DNA of 64,000 bases from VAZQ01 sp035293945 (GCA_035293945.1 DATGLV010000011.1:186001-250000); one strand, 5' to 3'. Counted from the first letter of the stretch, positions 53,690 through 62,969 are shown. The notes: a model not told the origin generated them from the sequence alone. Numbers and translations are program-made.

Positions 53690-55054
53690 GTGGGTTTGCA
53701 AACTGGCTTGCGCCGCATTCTCAACACTGCCTTTTCTGCCGCAGTCTTTTCGCTTCCCTTCCTGTTCGCCGTCAGCTGGGCGCAGGCGGCCGAGGACTGT
53801 CCGGGCCATCCAGGCGCCATGGGCGTAAGCCGCACGATCGTCCTCGATCCGGCCGAGCATCCGCGGCTCGGCACGCTCCAATATGACGAATCGCTGCCTT
53901 TGAAAGATCACGAGGTGGTCCTCACCTTCGATGATGGGCCTTTGCCGCCCTACACCAACCGCGTGCTCGACACGCTGGCCGCGGAATGCATCAAGGCTAC
54001 CTTCTTCCTGGTGGGCCGCATGGCGCTCGGCTATCCGCAAGTGGTGCGGCGCGAGTACAACGAAGGCCATACGATCGCCGGGCACAGCCAGAACCATCCC
54101 TTCACCTTCGCCAAGATGTCCGTTGATGATGCCGCCAAGGAGATCGAGGACGGCTTTGCGTCGCTGCGCACCGTGCTGGGTGATCCCAAGGCGGTCGCGC
54201 CCTTCTTCCGCATTCCCGGGCTGCTCCGCCAGGATTCCGTTGAGCAATATCTGCAGGCGCATGGTTATGCCACTTGGAGCCTCGATTTCCTCGCCGATGA
54301 TTGGACTCACATCAGCGCCAAGGAAATCACACGCCGCGCCTTGCAGCGGATTGAGGCGCGCGGCCGCGGCATTTTGCTGCTGCATGACATCCAGCCCGCG
54401 ACCGCACTGGCTCTGCCGACAATCATCGCCGAGCTCAAGGCGCGCGGATACAAGATCGTGCATGTGGTGCCCACGACTCCGGACCGGCCGGCGACGGTCG
54501 CCAATAATGACGATTGGGTGCAACGGCACCGACCCCGCCCGTCGTGGCCGCGGGTGCTGGAAGTCGGGACCGCCGCGGCTCAGCCCACTCTTGATGCACC
54601 GAGCCCTGCCAATTTCGGCGTAAGCCCCTCAACCGGAGAAGTGGTTGCGCTCGGGGCCGCCGCCGCGGAAAAGAGCACCGGCTCGCCGCCGCTGCCGCGC
54701 AACGCTCCCTGGCCAAGCGAGACCAGATTTGCGGTGCCGACGGATAACGCACTCCTGCCCTCGCCCGCCGCACAGGACTTCCTCTACTACACACGGAAGA
54801 CCTCACTCGCTTTCGGTCCGCCTCCCGAGCGCAAGACGGCGCGACAGGGCTTGGTCGCGACCTCCAAGCTCACCCCTCGACCGCCTAACCGAATTCCTGG
54901 ATTTCCTGTTGGCGGCAAGGATCAGGGCGGTGCAGCCGCTCACAGCCATCCGATTGGACATCAGTTGACGGTCACGAAGCCGACCGCCAGCAACAGCGAA
55001 GATCCAAGGTCGGCAGTGCTCAAGACCGTCGGCTTGCGAGCCTTCGCGAATTGA
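53690..55054 (+). CDS. secreted polysaccharide deacetylase (NodB-like)
   Basis: A 454-residue carbohydrate esterase 4 protein. Signal peptide ~1-34 (ending WAQAAE). NodB motifs: TFDDGP with Asp81 and Asp82, GHSQNHPF with metal-binding His132 and His136, RIPGLL, and LLLHDIQ. The NodB domain ends near 275. A Pro/Ala-rich tail of ~180 residues of low complexity follows. It should remove N-acetyl groups from an envelope glycan. The GTG start follows duplicated leader sequence, so the exact start is uncertain. A CtrA box upstream suggests cell-cycle control. Confidence 0.9.
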   Translation: MGLQTGLRRILNTAFSAAVFSLPFLFAVSWAQAAEDCPGHPGAMGVSRTIVLDPAEHPRLGTLQYDESLPLKDHEVVLTFDDGPLPPYTNRVLDTLAAECIKATFFLVGRMALGYPQVVRREYNEGHTIAGHSQNHPFTFAKMSVDDAAKEIEDGFASLRTVLGDPKAVAPFFRIPGLLRQDSVEQYLQAHGYATWSLDFLADDWTHISAKEITRRALQRIEARGRGILLLHDIQPATALALPTIIAELKARGYKIVHVVPTTPDRPATVANNDDWVQRHRPRPSWPRVLEVGTAAAQPTLDAPSPANFGVSPSTGEVVALGAAAAEKSTGSPPLPRNAPWPSETRFAVPTDNALLPSPAAQDFLYYTRKTSLAFGPPPERKTARQGLVATSKLTPRPPNRIPGFPVGGKDQGGAAAHSHPIGHQLTVTKPTASNSEDPRSAVLKTVGLRAFAN

Positions 55055-55183
55055 CCGGGCGCCAAGCGCCCCCGCTTTGGCGCCGCAAACGAACGATGCT
55101 CCCGGCGGACTGATTTACACCGGGCGCGCGGCATCCCCCCACAATGCACGCGCACACGGCACGTCTCGCCGATCATCAAAGGA

Positions 55184-55268
55184 TGGTGCGGTCGAGAGGA
55201 CTCGAACCTCCACGGGTTGCCCCGCTAGCACCTCAAGCTAGTGCGTCTACCAATTCCGCCACGACCGC
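55184..55268 (-). tRNA. tRNA-Leu (anticodon GAG)
   Basis: An 85-base gene including an encoded CCA. Acceptor stem GCGGTCG with CGACCGC, discriminator A. D-arm GGCGGAATTGGTAGACGC is the leucine type. The anticodon stem-loop CTAGCTTGAGGTGCTAG gives GAG. There is a long variable arm (GGGGCAACCC) and a T-arm GAGGTTCGAGTCCTC. It reads CTC and CTT codons. Confidence 0.97.
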
Positions 55269-55460
55269 ATATACGCTTGGCGCCGGGCACGCGGTCCGGC
55301 GTTGGAGGCGCTCGATGTAACAAATCGGTTCTGCAGGGACAAGAGCCGCTTGCTTCGTCCGTCAGCGGGTATCCCACTTCGGCCCGCAAGCCGGTCCGCC
55401 AAGCCGCGACGGCCTTGCTTTCGCACCGGCACGGCCTCTGCGGGTCGCCAATAGGTCGCT

Positions 55461-55703
55461 TCAGCGCATCTCGGCGAGCAACGGCAGCAATTCCTTGACC
55501 TCGACCGCAATCCGATTGCCGCTCACTACCACGGTGCCGGTCGCAACCGGAAAGTTGTTCGCCATGATCTCGACCTCGTCGTCCTCGGAGGCTTCGAGCT
55601 CAATGATGGCGCCGCGGCCCAGCCGCAAGACTTGGTGGACCGGCATGATGGTGGTGCCGAGCACGACTTGTATGTCGAGCGAAACTTTGTCGAGCGTGGA
55701 CAA
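55461..55703 (-). CDS. FliN/SpoA-domain flagellar motor switch-like protein, orphan
   Basis: 80 residues forming one SpoA (surface presentation of antigens) domain: LDIQVVLGTTIMPVHQVLRLGRGAIIEL...VEIMANNFPVATGTVVVSGNRIAVEV. This is the FliN core that forms the lower part of the flagellar C-ring. It is short and lacks the usual N-terminal linker. No flagellar gene is nearby. A near-perfect CtrA box lies 54 bases upstream, which supports a motility or cell-cycle role. Confidence 0.85.
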   Translation of the reverse strand: MSTLDKVSLDIQVVLGTTIMPVHQVLRLGRGAIIELEASEDDEVEIMANNFPVATGTVVVSGNRIAVEVKELLPLLAEMR

Positions 55704-56608
55704 TTTGCTTCCCCGATTTGGTGTCCCGAATGATCGGGAGAGTCATCACGCTTTGGTTACCGGAAAGTTAACGCCACCTCCCAACCTCGGCCGGGAGCTT
55801 CCGCAGCGCCAATTCGGCCCACCGCAGGTGGCCTGCCGACCCGATCTCCGATCAGAGAGCGGCAGCACTGGGGCAACAAAATTCGGCAAACATTCTCAAT
55901 TCATCCATCGGCGAATATTGGGCAAGCGAGCTTCCCACGACCCGCTCCGAGTTTGGCAGGTGGAGCAGGCGAGTTGGACGGCAGACAGCACCATTCCATT
56001 ACCGAGAGACATGGCAGAGTTTCAAAACACACATACAAATTCTTGATCAATGGACGCAGTGGATATCGCGATGCCCCCAAAGAAGGCACAAACATCGCTT
56101 CAGCATTGCGGCACGCGCAAGATTGGAGGCGGATTGCGGCGGGCTCGGCGTCTCCGCACTTTTTGCTCCTTACCTGCGCCTCGGCTCAAAGCGAGCACGA
56201 GCATAGTGGACGCCGGAGGTCTACTGCCGGCTTGGCAAGCACGATTATCATCATAAATGCTGTGTCATGGTCGAAGGGGTCGCCTCGTGCGCCTCGATCG
56301 GTTGGTCGGCAGGGCAACAAACAACAAATAGGGGGAGAATGGGAGCCTTCCGCGGCCGAGATCGCACTGCGGATGAATCTCGGGTTGCAATTGCGCTCAC
56401 GACATTGCATAAGGGAGAGGACGGCTCAACAATCAATCATCCAATACGCTCCTCCAATACGCTCGCCTGATGCGCTCTTCCACCACGCGCACCTCCCATG
56501 CGGTTGTAGAGCACCTTTGGAAGTCTTGAGTCGATCATCAGCACCGTTTGTGCAACATCAGCACGGTTTGTATCAGTGTAGTGCTCATTGAACAGAATGG
56601 AGAGAGAG
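55704..56608. other. gene-poor 900-base region with short repeats
   Basis: No gene was recognised. A direct repeat CCAATACGCTC occurs at ~56440-56463. A 19-base-period repeat (CATCAGCACSGTTTGT) occurs at 56537 and 56555. The right end holds the promoter of the 57-residue basic protein. The base composition is lower in GC than that of the neighbours. Confidence 0.5.
55757..55771 (-). promoter_or_regulatory. near-consensus CtrA-type box upstream of the FliN-like gene
   Basis: TTAC-CGGAAAG-TTAA, one mismatch from TTAA-N7-TTAA, 54 bases upstream of the FliN-like start on the minus strand. CtrA controls flagellar genes in Caulobacter. Confidence 0.5.
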
Positions 56609-56782
56609 ATGGCCAAGAAGGCAAAGCGACGCGAGTGGACCAAAGATGACGTCAAGGAACTGAAGGCGATGGCCAAGAAGAAGACCCCTGCGCCGAAGAT
56701 TGCCCGCGCACTCAAGCGAACCGTCGGCGCCACCCGCCAAAAGGCCCTCGCATTGGGCGTCTCTTTGAACTCGCGCGCCTGA
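56609..56782 (+). CDS. 57-residue basic protein, likely DNA-binding
   Basis: MAKKAKRREWTKDDVKELKAM... forms a small helix-turn-helix-like unit. The W-T-x-x-D-V-x-x-L-K motif and the final ATRQKALALGVSLNSR resemble Myb/GcrA-type N-terminal HTHs and a small conserved Rhizobiales hypothetical. A GGAGAGAGAG site precedes the ATG. An upstream start at 56588 is less likely. It is a lone gene. Confidence 0.7.
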   Translation: MAKKAKRREWTKDDVKELKAMAKKKTPAPKIARALKRTVGATRQKALALGVSLNSRA

Positions 56783-57068
56783 ACGGGCGAAGCGACCGGC
56801 TTCCTTTCGCTGATCCGAGGCGGGTTTCCCGCACAAGGAGCTGGCCCAAGGATTTGTCTTTCGTCACAGACGCGGGGATCCCTCCCGCGTCTCTTTTCAT
56901 GCCATTTTTATCGCGCCAGCCGTTCACATTGCGCAGCCGAGCCCCGGGACCTCGAACGCGTGGTATCCTTGCCTATGTATAATGCTGGTTGACTGGCGTG
57001 CGCTCCTACATATCCGAACTGAGTGCGGGCGCGACTTCACGCCGGCCCCGCGACTAGGGAATCGCCCG

Positions 57069-57815
57069 TTGAGTTGTACCGAGCAGGACCCGTGCCGGAC
57101 CCGCGGCAGCCAGACGCTCGAAATCAAGCCGGCCGCCGAACAGGCCCCTGCCGAGTGGCGGGTGGAAAAGGAGTGCATCCCCTATCCGCAAGCGCTCGCC
57201 GTCATGGAGGCGCGCGTTGCCGCCATTGCGGATGCCTCCGCGCCCGAGCTCGTTTGGCTTCTCGAGCACCCGCCCCTTTACACGGCCGGAACAAGCGCCA
57301 AGCAATCTGACATCAAGCTCGCACGCTTTCCGGTATATGCAGCCGGGCGCGGTGGCCAGCTCACCTATCACGGGCCCGGGCAAAGGGTCGTCTACGTGAT
57401 GCTGGACTTGCGACGACGTGGTCCTGACCTCAGGCGGTATGTTGCCACACTCGAGGAGTGGATCATCCGCAGTCTGGCGTCATTTGGTATCATGGGCGAG
57501 CGGCGCGAGGATCGCATCGGCGTATGGGTGCGCCGGCCTGAAAAAGGAGTTGGGCGCGAGGACAAGATCGCCGCCATCGGCATCCGGGTGAAGCGCTGGG
57601 TCAGTCTGCACGGCATTGCGCTCAACGTCGATTGCAATCTGTCGCATTTCGCCGGCATCGTGCCGTGCGGCATTGCCGATCCCCGCTACGGCGTCACCAG
57701 CTTGCGCGACCTCGGCGTAGCGACGAGGAGGTCCGAGGTGGATGAGGTGCTGCGGTGTCAATTCGAGCAGTTGTTTGGCGCCACAGCGCACAGATTGCCG
57801 GCGCTTCAGCAATGA
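57069..57815 (+). CDS. lipB: octanoyltransferase LipB
   Basis: A 248-residue enzyme that moves an octanoyl group from acyl-ACP to lipoyl domains. Catalytic Lys175 (AIGIRVKRW) and Cys200 (GIVPCGI) are present, as is the RGGQLTYHGPGQ block with His101. The TTG at 57069 was chosen: AGGGA lies 8 bases before it and it gives the usual N-terminal length. The ATG at 56982 would add 29 residues. It is convergent with the acylphosphatase gene. lipA is not in the window. Confidence 0.92.
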   Translation: MSCTEQDPCRTRGSQTLEIKPAAEQAPAEWRVEKECIPYPQALAVMEARVAAIADASAPELVWLLEHPPLYTAGTSAKQSDIKLARFPVYAAGRGGQLTYHGPGQRVVYVMLDLRRRGPDLRRYVATLEEWIIRSLASFGIMGERREDRIGVWVRRPEKGVGREDKIAAIGIRVKRWVSLHGIALNVDCNLSHFAGIVPCGIADPRYGVTSLRDLGVATRRSEVDEVLRCQFEQLFGATAHRLPALQQ

Positions 57816-57824
57816 GTAGCCGGT

Positions 57825-58130
57825 CTACGCGGTCGGCAAGACCGAAAACATCTCGCCGCGGCGGCGCAGGTCGACGTCGGCGAGAACGCATTCCTGTTGA
57901 TCCAGCGCATCGACTTGCGCGCCCGGCGGACCACGCCGACAGGCTTTGATCATTGCCTCTACCATCGGCCGGGGGCCGATTAGCACCGCCTCAACCGTTC
58001 CATCGCGGCGGTTGCGCACCCAGCCTTCGAGGCCCCGCTGCAGTGCTGAATGCTCGGTCCAAGCCCGATAACCCACTCCCTGCACGCGACCGCGAATGAC
58101 GATCCGACGCACGATCTGAGCGGCATTCAT
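57825..58130 (-). CDS. acyP: acylphosphatase
   Basis: A 101-residue enzyme that hydrolyses acyl phosphates. The signature VIRGRVQGVGYRAWTEH with Arg22, and GWVRNRRDGTVEAV with Asn40, are the catalytic residues. It overlaps the gamma-glutamylcyclotransferase-like gene by ATGA (58127-58130). The pair is often found together in Rhizobiales. Confidence 0.93.
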   Translation of the reverse strand: MNAAQIVRRIVIRGRVQGVGYRAWTEHSALQRGLEGWVRNRRDGTVEAVLIGPRPMVEAMIKACRRGPPGAQVDALDQQECVLADVDLRRRGEMFSVLPTA

Positions 58131-58591
58131 CGGATCTCTCCGGTGTCTCTGGGACGCGTCCCGCGCCAGCCCGATGGCGACCAACGACGAAGTGAAGCGA
58201 CATAAGCCTCCGGCAAGCCCCACCCACGCGCCGCATCGGCCACAAGGTGGACATAGCCCGGCCGCGGCCTGGCTCGGCCGCGCCGGCGTAAAACGTAAAG
58301 CAGCGCTGGAACCAGGTCGGCCCGGTAGCGAACCGGCAGAATACGGCGGACGTAGAGACCGCTGTCGACGTTTTCGTAGGCGTTGATCGCGGCAAGATCG
58401 CGGGTACCGACCTGCCACAGCACCCCGCGCACGATCGCCCCCGGATGCGGCTCAATCGAGCCGTGGCCTTCCACCCCGATGACGAAGCGCCAATCCTTTA
58501 GCGTCGCGATTCCGAGCGGCTGCGCGGTCGGGCAGCGGGCCCGCATCTGGGCGCGACACATGTTTGATCCGTAGGCGAAATGGAGTGTCAT
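58127..58591 (-). CDS. gamma-glutamylcyclotransferase-fold protein
   Basis: 154 residues of the AIG2/GGCT fold. The N-terminal FAYGSNMCRAQM loop and the likely catalytic Glu73 (NAYENVDSGLYVR) are present. Enzymes of this fold cyclise gamma-glutamyl amines to 5-oxoproline; the substrate here is unknown. The ATG at 58591 is the family start, while the frame from 58681 adds 30 residues. Confidence 0.87.
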   Translation of the reverse strand: MTLHFAYGSNMCRAQMRARCPTAQPLGIATLKDWRFVIGVEGHGSIEPHPGAIVRGVLWQVGTRDLAAINAYENVDSGLYVRRILPVRYRADLVPALLYVLRRRGRARPRPGYVHLVADAARGWGLPEAYVASLRRWSPSGWRGTRPRDTGEIR

Positions 58592-58699
58592 GGCGCCGTT
58601 TCGAATCTTGAACCGGTTGAGCCCTTCATATGCTTGCCGGCGCCTCTTTGCGTTCGGTCGTGGCAGAACGGGCGACAACACGCCCCTTGGAAACGGGGA

Positions 58700-60733
58700 C
58701 TACGCAAACTCTACGATCACGGCATCGACCGCCAGAGTGTCGCCAGGCTTTGCCTTCACACTCTTCACAACGGCGTCGCGCTCGGCGCGCAGGACGTTCT
58801 CCATCTTCATGGCTTCCACCACGGCCAACGCGTCGCCCGCCTTGACTTGCTGGCCCTCGGTGACCGCTACCGACTTCACCAAGCCCGGCATTGGGCAGCG
58901 TAACGCCTTGCCGCTGTCGGCAACCTTCTTCACCGGCATGAGCCGCGCGGCCGCAGCCTCGCATTCGGTATACACATAGGCGCGCACCTCCATACCGCGA
59001 TGCGCGAGGTCGAAGCCGTTCAATACCGGTCGCACCTGCACCACAATCCCTTCACCATCGATCGTGCCGCGCCAGACGGCCTCACCGGGCCGCCAGCTCG
59101 AAGCGACCACGCAGCGGGCTGCGTCGTTGCCCAGGATGTCGACTGTGAGCACATCGTCCGCGGAAGCAGCCGCACCCGGCGAGTCGGATCGCACGATCTC
59201 GAGAGAAATCTCACGATCACCGATGCGAACGGCGCGCCGTCGCTCACGATTGACGGCACGGCCCGCCGCCTGCCCGGAAATGCGCCGCTTACGCTCACCC
59301 AAGACGTGATCGACGGCCGCAGCAACTATCGCCAACGGCTGGGCGGTCTGCTCGCTCGGCACAATGGGTTGAAAGCCGGCAGGAAACTCCTCAGCGATAA
59401 AGCCCGTGGACAGGCGGCCCGCCCGCCAGCGCGGATTTTGCATCAGGGCTGAAAGAAAAGGAATGTTGTGGCGAATGCCCTCGATCACGAAAGCATCGAG
59501 CGCATCGGCTTGCGCCGCGATCGCCGCCTCGCGGGTCGGAGCATGAGTCACGAGCTTGGCGATCATCGGGTCGTAATAGAGCGAGATTTCGCTGCCCTCG
59601 GTCACCCCGGTATCGTTCCGGACCGTAACGCCGCCGGCACACGTCTCGGCCGGCGGGCGATAGCGAATGAGCCTGCCAATGGAGGGGAGGAAATTGCGAT
59701 AAGGATCTTCGGCATAGACGCGGGCCTCGACTGCCCAGCCATCGAGCTTGACGTCACTCTGCTTGATCGACAGCGGCTCGCCAGCCGCCACGCGGATCAT
59801 CTGCTCGACCAGATCGATGCCGGTGATGAGTTCTGTCACCGGATGCTCGACCTGGAGCCGGGTGTTCATTTCGAGGAAATAGAAGCTCTTGTCCTGTCCG
59901 GCGACAAACTCGACGGTACCGGCGGAATCGTAGCCCACCGCCTTGGCGAGAGCGACCGCCTGCTCGCCCATGGCCGCACGGGTCGCGGCATCGAGCAGCG
60001 GGCTCGGCGCCTCCTCCACCACTTTCTGATTGCGCCGCTGGATCGAGCATTCGCGCTCTCCGAGATAGACGACATTGCCGTGCTTGTCGCCGAGCACCTG
60101 GATCTCGATGTGTCGCGGATCGGTGATGAATTTCTCAATAAAGACCCGGTCGTCCCCGAATGATGACTTGGCCTCCGAGCGAGCGCGGACAAACCCCTCC
60201 ACCACCTCGGCGGGTCCGTGGGCAATGCGCATTCCCTTGCCGCCACCGCCGGCGGAAGCCTTGATCATCACCGGATAACCGATGTCTTCGGCGATCTGGA
60301 GCGCCTGCTTCTCATCGGCGATGACGCCGAGGTGGCCCGGAACGGTGGAGACCTTCGCGCGTGCGGCCGCCTTCTTGGCGGCGATCTTGTCCCCCATGGC
60401 GGCGATCGCACCGGCGTTGGGGCCGACGAACACGATGCCGGCCTCAGTGAGGGCCTTGGCGAAGCCCTCGCGCTCCGACAGAAACCCATAACCCGGATGC
60501 ACGGCCTCGGCGCTGGTCGCGCGGCAAGCCGCAACGATTTTCTCTATGGAGAGATAGCTGTCAGCGGAGGGTGCCGGACCGATCGGGACCGCCTGATCGG
60601 CCATTTCCACGTGCAACGCGTCGCGGTCCGGCTCGGAATATACCGCAACCGTTTCGATGCCCATCCGCCGCGCGGTCTTGATGATCCGACAGGCAATCTC
60701 GCCGCGATTGGCGATCAAGATTCGCTTGAACAT
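58700..60733 (-). CDS. pccA: propionyl-CoA carboxylase alpha (biotin-containing) subunit
   Basis: 677 residues. Order: biotin carboxylase N-domain (FKRILIANRGEIACRII), ATP-grasp with KASAGGGGKGMRIA and EMNTRLQVEHPVTE, the BC C-domain, the BT domain specific to PccA, and a biotinyl domain at the C-terminus. The biotin Lys643 lies in AMKMEN, 34 residues from the end, the canonical distance. It converts propionyl-CoA to methylmalonyl-CoA together with PccB, which is not in the window. The BT segment makes PccA more likely than 3-methylcrotonyl-CoA carboxylase, but that is from memory. Confidence 0.9.
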   Translation of the reverse strand: MFKRILIANRGEIACRIIKTARRMGIETVAVYSEPDRDALHVEMADQAVPIGPAPSADSYLSIEKIVAACRATSAEAVHPGYGFLSEREGFAKALTEAGIVFVGPNAGAIAAMGDKIAAKKAAARAKVSTVPGHLGVIADEKQALQIAEDIGYPVMIKASAGGGGKGMRIAHGPAEVVEGFVRARSEAKSSFGDDRVFIEKFITDPRHIEIQVLGDKHGNVVYLGERECSIQRRNQKVVEEAPSPLLDAATRAAMGEQAVALAKAVGYDSAGTVEFVAGQDKSFYFLEMNTRLQVEHPVTELITGIDLVEQMIRVAAGEPLSIKQSDVKLDGWAVEARVYAEDPYRNFLPSIGRLIRYRPPAETCAGGVTVRNDTGVTEGSEISLYYDPMIAKLVTHAPTREAAIAAQADALDAFVIEGIRHNIPFLSALMQNPRWRAGRLSTGFIAEEFPAGFQPIVPSEQTAQPLAIVAAAVDHVLGERKRRISGQAAGRAVNRERRRAVRIGDREISLEIVRSDSPGAAASADDVLTVDILGNDAARCVVASSWRPGEAVWRGTIDGEGIVVQVRPVLNGFDLAHRGMEVRAYVYTECEAAAARLMPVKKVADSGKALRCPMPGLVKSVAVTEGQQVKAGDALAVVEAMKMENVLRAERDAVVKSVKAKPGDTLAVDAVIVEFA

Positions 60734-60922
60734 GCCCGAAAGGGCCCCCAATCCAGGCCGGCCCTATGGATGTGCGGCGTTACCGCGGAAAAGTCAATCG
60801 AGCCCAGTCGCGAGCCCGAATGGGCGTCCACATCGCGCGGCGATGCCGGAAAGCTGGATCGACCCGACATTCGGCCGGCCGGGTTCCGGATAAACGGTCA
60901 AGCTCGAAGAAATCGGGGCAGA
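60734..60922. other. pccA upstream region
   Basis: About 190 bases upstream of pccA. No promoter with a clear -35/-10 was seen and no gene. Confidence 0.3.
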
Positions 60923-61159
60923 TCAGTTGAGACGGCCTCGATGCAGCGGACCCTGAACATGTCCGACGATCCAGGCAAGCACAAGCGCGTCAACATCGGC
61001 CGACTTCCGCTGCTCCTCCCAGTCCGACCACAGAGCATGCGGTTGCGTGCCCACCGTCACGATGGCCGAGCGCGCGACCAGTGCCAGCAGGGTCGACAGT
61101 TCTGCCCGAGGACGACCCTTCCCGATGCCGTACTCGCGGCTCCCATGTTTGCGGCTCAT
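60923..61159 (-). CDS. possible small protein of unknown function
   Basis: A 78-residue frame: MSRKHGSREYGIGKGRPRAEL followed by a hydrophobic-leaning stretch (STLLALVARSAIVTVG) and WSDWEEQRKSADVDAL. The ATG at 61159 has only a weak ribosome site (GGAAC). It could be a real small gene or chance. The wider frame extending to 61528 looks like noise upstream of this point. Confidence 0.35.
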   Translation of the reverse strand: MSRKHGSREYGIGKGRPRAELSTLLALVARSAIVTVGTQPHALWSDWEEQRKSADVDALVLAWIVGHVQGPLHRGRLN

Positions 61160-61700
61160 GACTGTTCCAATCTCTCGTCCCTTCCCGGGCTCGCCCGCCC
61201 ATCGGGGACTGTTCTTCCACCTGCCCCAGCAGGTGTTGACGTGTTTGGGGCCAACGCCCCTTCTCCCTTGGACGAAGGAAGACGCAGTTTGGTTCAAATG
61301 GGCCCGGCCGGGCCTACCGAAACGCGAACCTTCGAGCCGGAACATTGGCCTCCGAGCAAGGCTGTGCCGGGGCGCCGTGATGGCGAAGTTGCGGCAGCAG
61401 AATGATATCCGTAGGCCATCGCGCGGACTGATAAGCCATGCCGACCGATAAGGCATTGTGTCTTCGCGGTTTGCCTTGCGCACGCGAACGCCGGGAGTCC
61501 GATCTTTGCCGGACAGTATTTCTCTCAAATTGGATTTCCGACAAATTGGCAGCTGACCGCCCCTCGACGCCCCTCGACTTAAGCGCCGTGCCCGTCTTCG
61601 CCGTGCTGTGTCGCCGCGATACCTGTTGCGGCGGCGGCAAGCGCCTATATAAACAGCGAATTCAATGTGTTAAATACCCTCAAAGGAATGGAGGAGAGCC
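61160..61700. other. intergenic upstream of the peroxiredoxin gene
   Basis: About 540 bases with no recognised gene. Near the right end a TATATAAA element at ~61645 and AGGAATGGAGGAGAG just before the ATG give the peroxiredoxin gene a strong ribosome site. Confidence 0.45.
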
Positions 61701-62363
61701 ATGGCGCTATCGATCGGTGATACTGCCCCTGACTTCGAGGCCCAGACCACCGAAGGCAAGATCCACTTTCACGATTGGATCGGAAATTCGTGGGCCGTCT
61801 TGTTCTCGCATCCCAAAGACTTCACGCCCATCTGCACCACCGAACTGGGTTACATGGCGAAGATCAAGCCCGAGTTCGACAAGCGCGGAGTGAAGATCAT
61901 CGGTCTCTCGGTCGATCCGGTGGACAACCACACCAAGTGGGCGACTGACATCAAGGACACGCAGGGCTTCGCGCCGAACTATCCGATGATCGGCGATACG
62001 GATTTCAACGTGTCGAAGCTCTACGGCATGCTTCCTGCCGCGACCTCGGGCGACCCGGCCAAGCGCACCGCCGCGGATAACCAGACGGTGCGCAACGTTT
62101 TTGTCATCGGCCCGGACAAGAAGATCAAGCTCATCCTGGTCTATCCGATGACGACCGGCCGCAACTTTGACGAGGTGCTGCGTGTCATCGACTCGCTGCA
62201 GCTGACCGCAAAACACAAGGTTGCGACGCCGGTGAACTGGAAGCAAGGCGAGGACGTGATCATCTCCGGATCGGTGAGTGACGAGGACGCAAAGAAAACC
62301 TATCCGAACGGCTGGAAGGCGCCGAAGCCTTATATCCGTATCGTACCGCAACCGCGGTCGTGA
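61701..62363 (+). CDS. 1-Cys peroxiredoxin (Prx6 type)
   Basis: A 220-residue peroxidase that reduces hydrogen peroxide and organic peroxides. The peroxidatic Cys45 is in DFTPICTTELG with the catalytic Thr/Arg context; there is no other cysteine in the protein, so it is strictly 1-Cys and needs an external thiol. The Prx6-type C-terminal extension (VNWKQGEDVIISGSVSDEDA) is present. The start has a strong GGAGGAG site. Confidence 0.94.
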   Translation: MALSIGDTAPDFEAQTTEGKIHFHDWIGNSWAVLFSHPKDFTPICTTELGYMAKIKPEFDKRGVKIIGLSVDPVDNHTKWATDIKDTQGFAPNYPMIGDTDFNVSKLYGMLPAATSGDPAKRTAADNQTVRNVFVIGPDKKIKLILVYPMTTGRNFDEVLRVIDSLQLTAKHKVATPVNWKQGEDVIISGSVSDEDAKKTYPNGWKAPKPYIRIVPQPRS

Positions 62364-62406
62364 CTTACGCTCACGGCGATCACCAGCAAGCCGCGGTCAA
62401 CAAATT

Positions 62407-62437
62407 GGGCGGGATAGCCAACTCTGCGATCCCGCCC
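62407..62437. terminator. hairpin downstream of the peroxiredoxin gene
   Basis: GGGCGGGAT (62407-62415) and ATCCCGCCC (62429-62437), a perfect 9-bp stem with a 13-base loop. It lies between the convergent peroxiredoxin gene and the small zinc-ribbon gene. Confidence 0.7.
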
Positions 62438-62453
62438 TATCGTTGACACCTGC

Positions 62454-62666
62454 TCAGCCCGCCGCAGGCTTGTGCGGCTCTTCGCGGCGATACTCTTCTC
62501 CGCCACTGGCGAGCCAAGCCTCCATTTTCGTCCAGTGATGCACGCGGCCGCAGGCGGGGCACATCGTCGAAGCGGTCACAATCGGAAGCTGATCGGTGGC
62601 CCACACTTCGATACCGGTGGATACGCTGCGACCGGTGGCCGGGCAGTTGATCATGATGATGCCCAT
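62454..62666 (-). CDS. small zinc-ribbon-like protein of unknown function
   Basis: 70 residues: MINCPATGRSVSTGIEVWA (from residue 5) and CPACGRVHHW. The single early Cys and the later CxxC with neighbouring His suggest a zinc ribbon. This is a widespread small hypothetical in Rhizobiales. The ATG at 62666 has AGAGGAAAG upstream; an internal ATG at 62654 is an alternative. Confidence 0.7.
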   Translation of the reverse strand: MGIIMINCPATGRSVSTGIEVWATDQLPIVTASTMCPACGRVHHWTKMEAWLASGGEEYRREEPHKPAAG

Positions 62667-62969
62667 GATCGCTTTCCTCTGTTGCTGCTCACAGCTAGCC
62701 GCTGAACCTTGGCGAGCCCGTGACAGGTATCATGCATGGGTGGCCTGCTAAAACGCCGCACTCTCACGAGTACAAGCTCAATCGGTTGATTTAGCAGGCG
62801 AAACATAGATCATGCCTGTCGCGCGTTATGTCGACGCATGTGGCGTTTTGAGTCGGTGGCTTCTTTCAGAACACTTCCGAAGATCGATCGAGGATCAGCC
62901 TGCGCTTTTGTATGACCGATTTTCGCTTGGATGTGGGCCAGCACCGGCAGGTCGGGCGCGCTTCGCGTG
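62667..62969. other. intergenic, no gene seen
   Basis: About 300 bases between the small zinc-ribbon gene and the methyltransferase 3' end. A short frame (62810-63025, minus) overlaps the methyltransferase out of phase and was not accepted. Confidence 0.3.

Noticed and set aside
57991..58455. 154-residue minus-strand frame across acyP and the GGCT-like gene
   Set aside because: It overlaps both real genes in another frame and has no motif.
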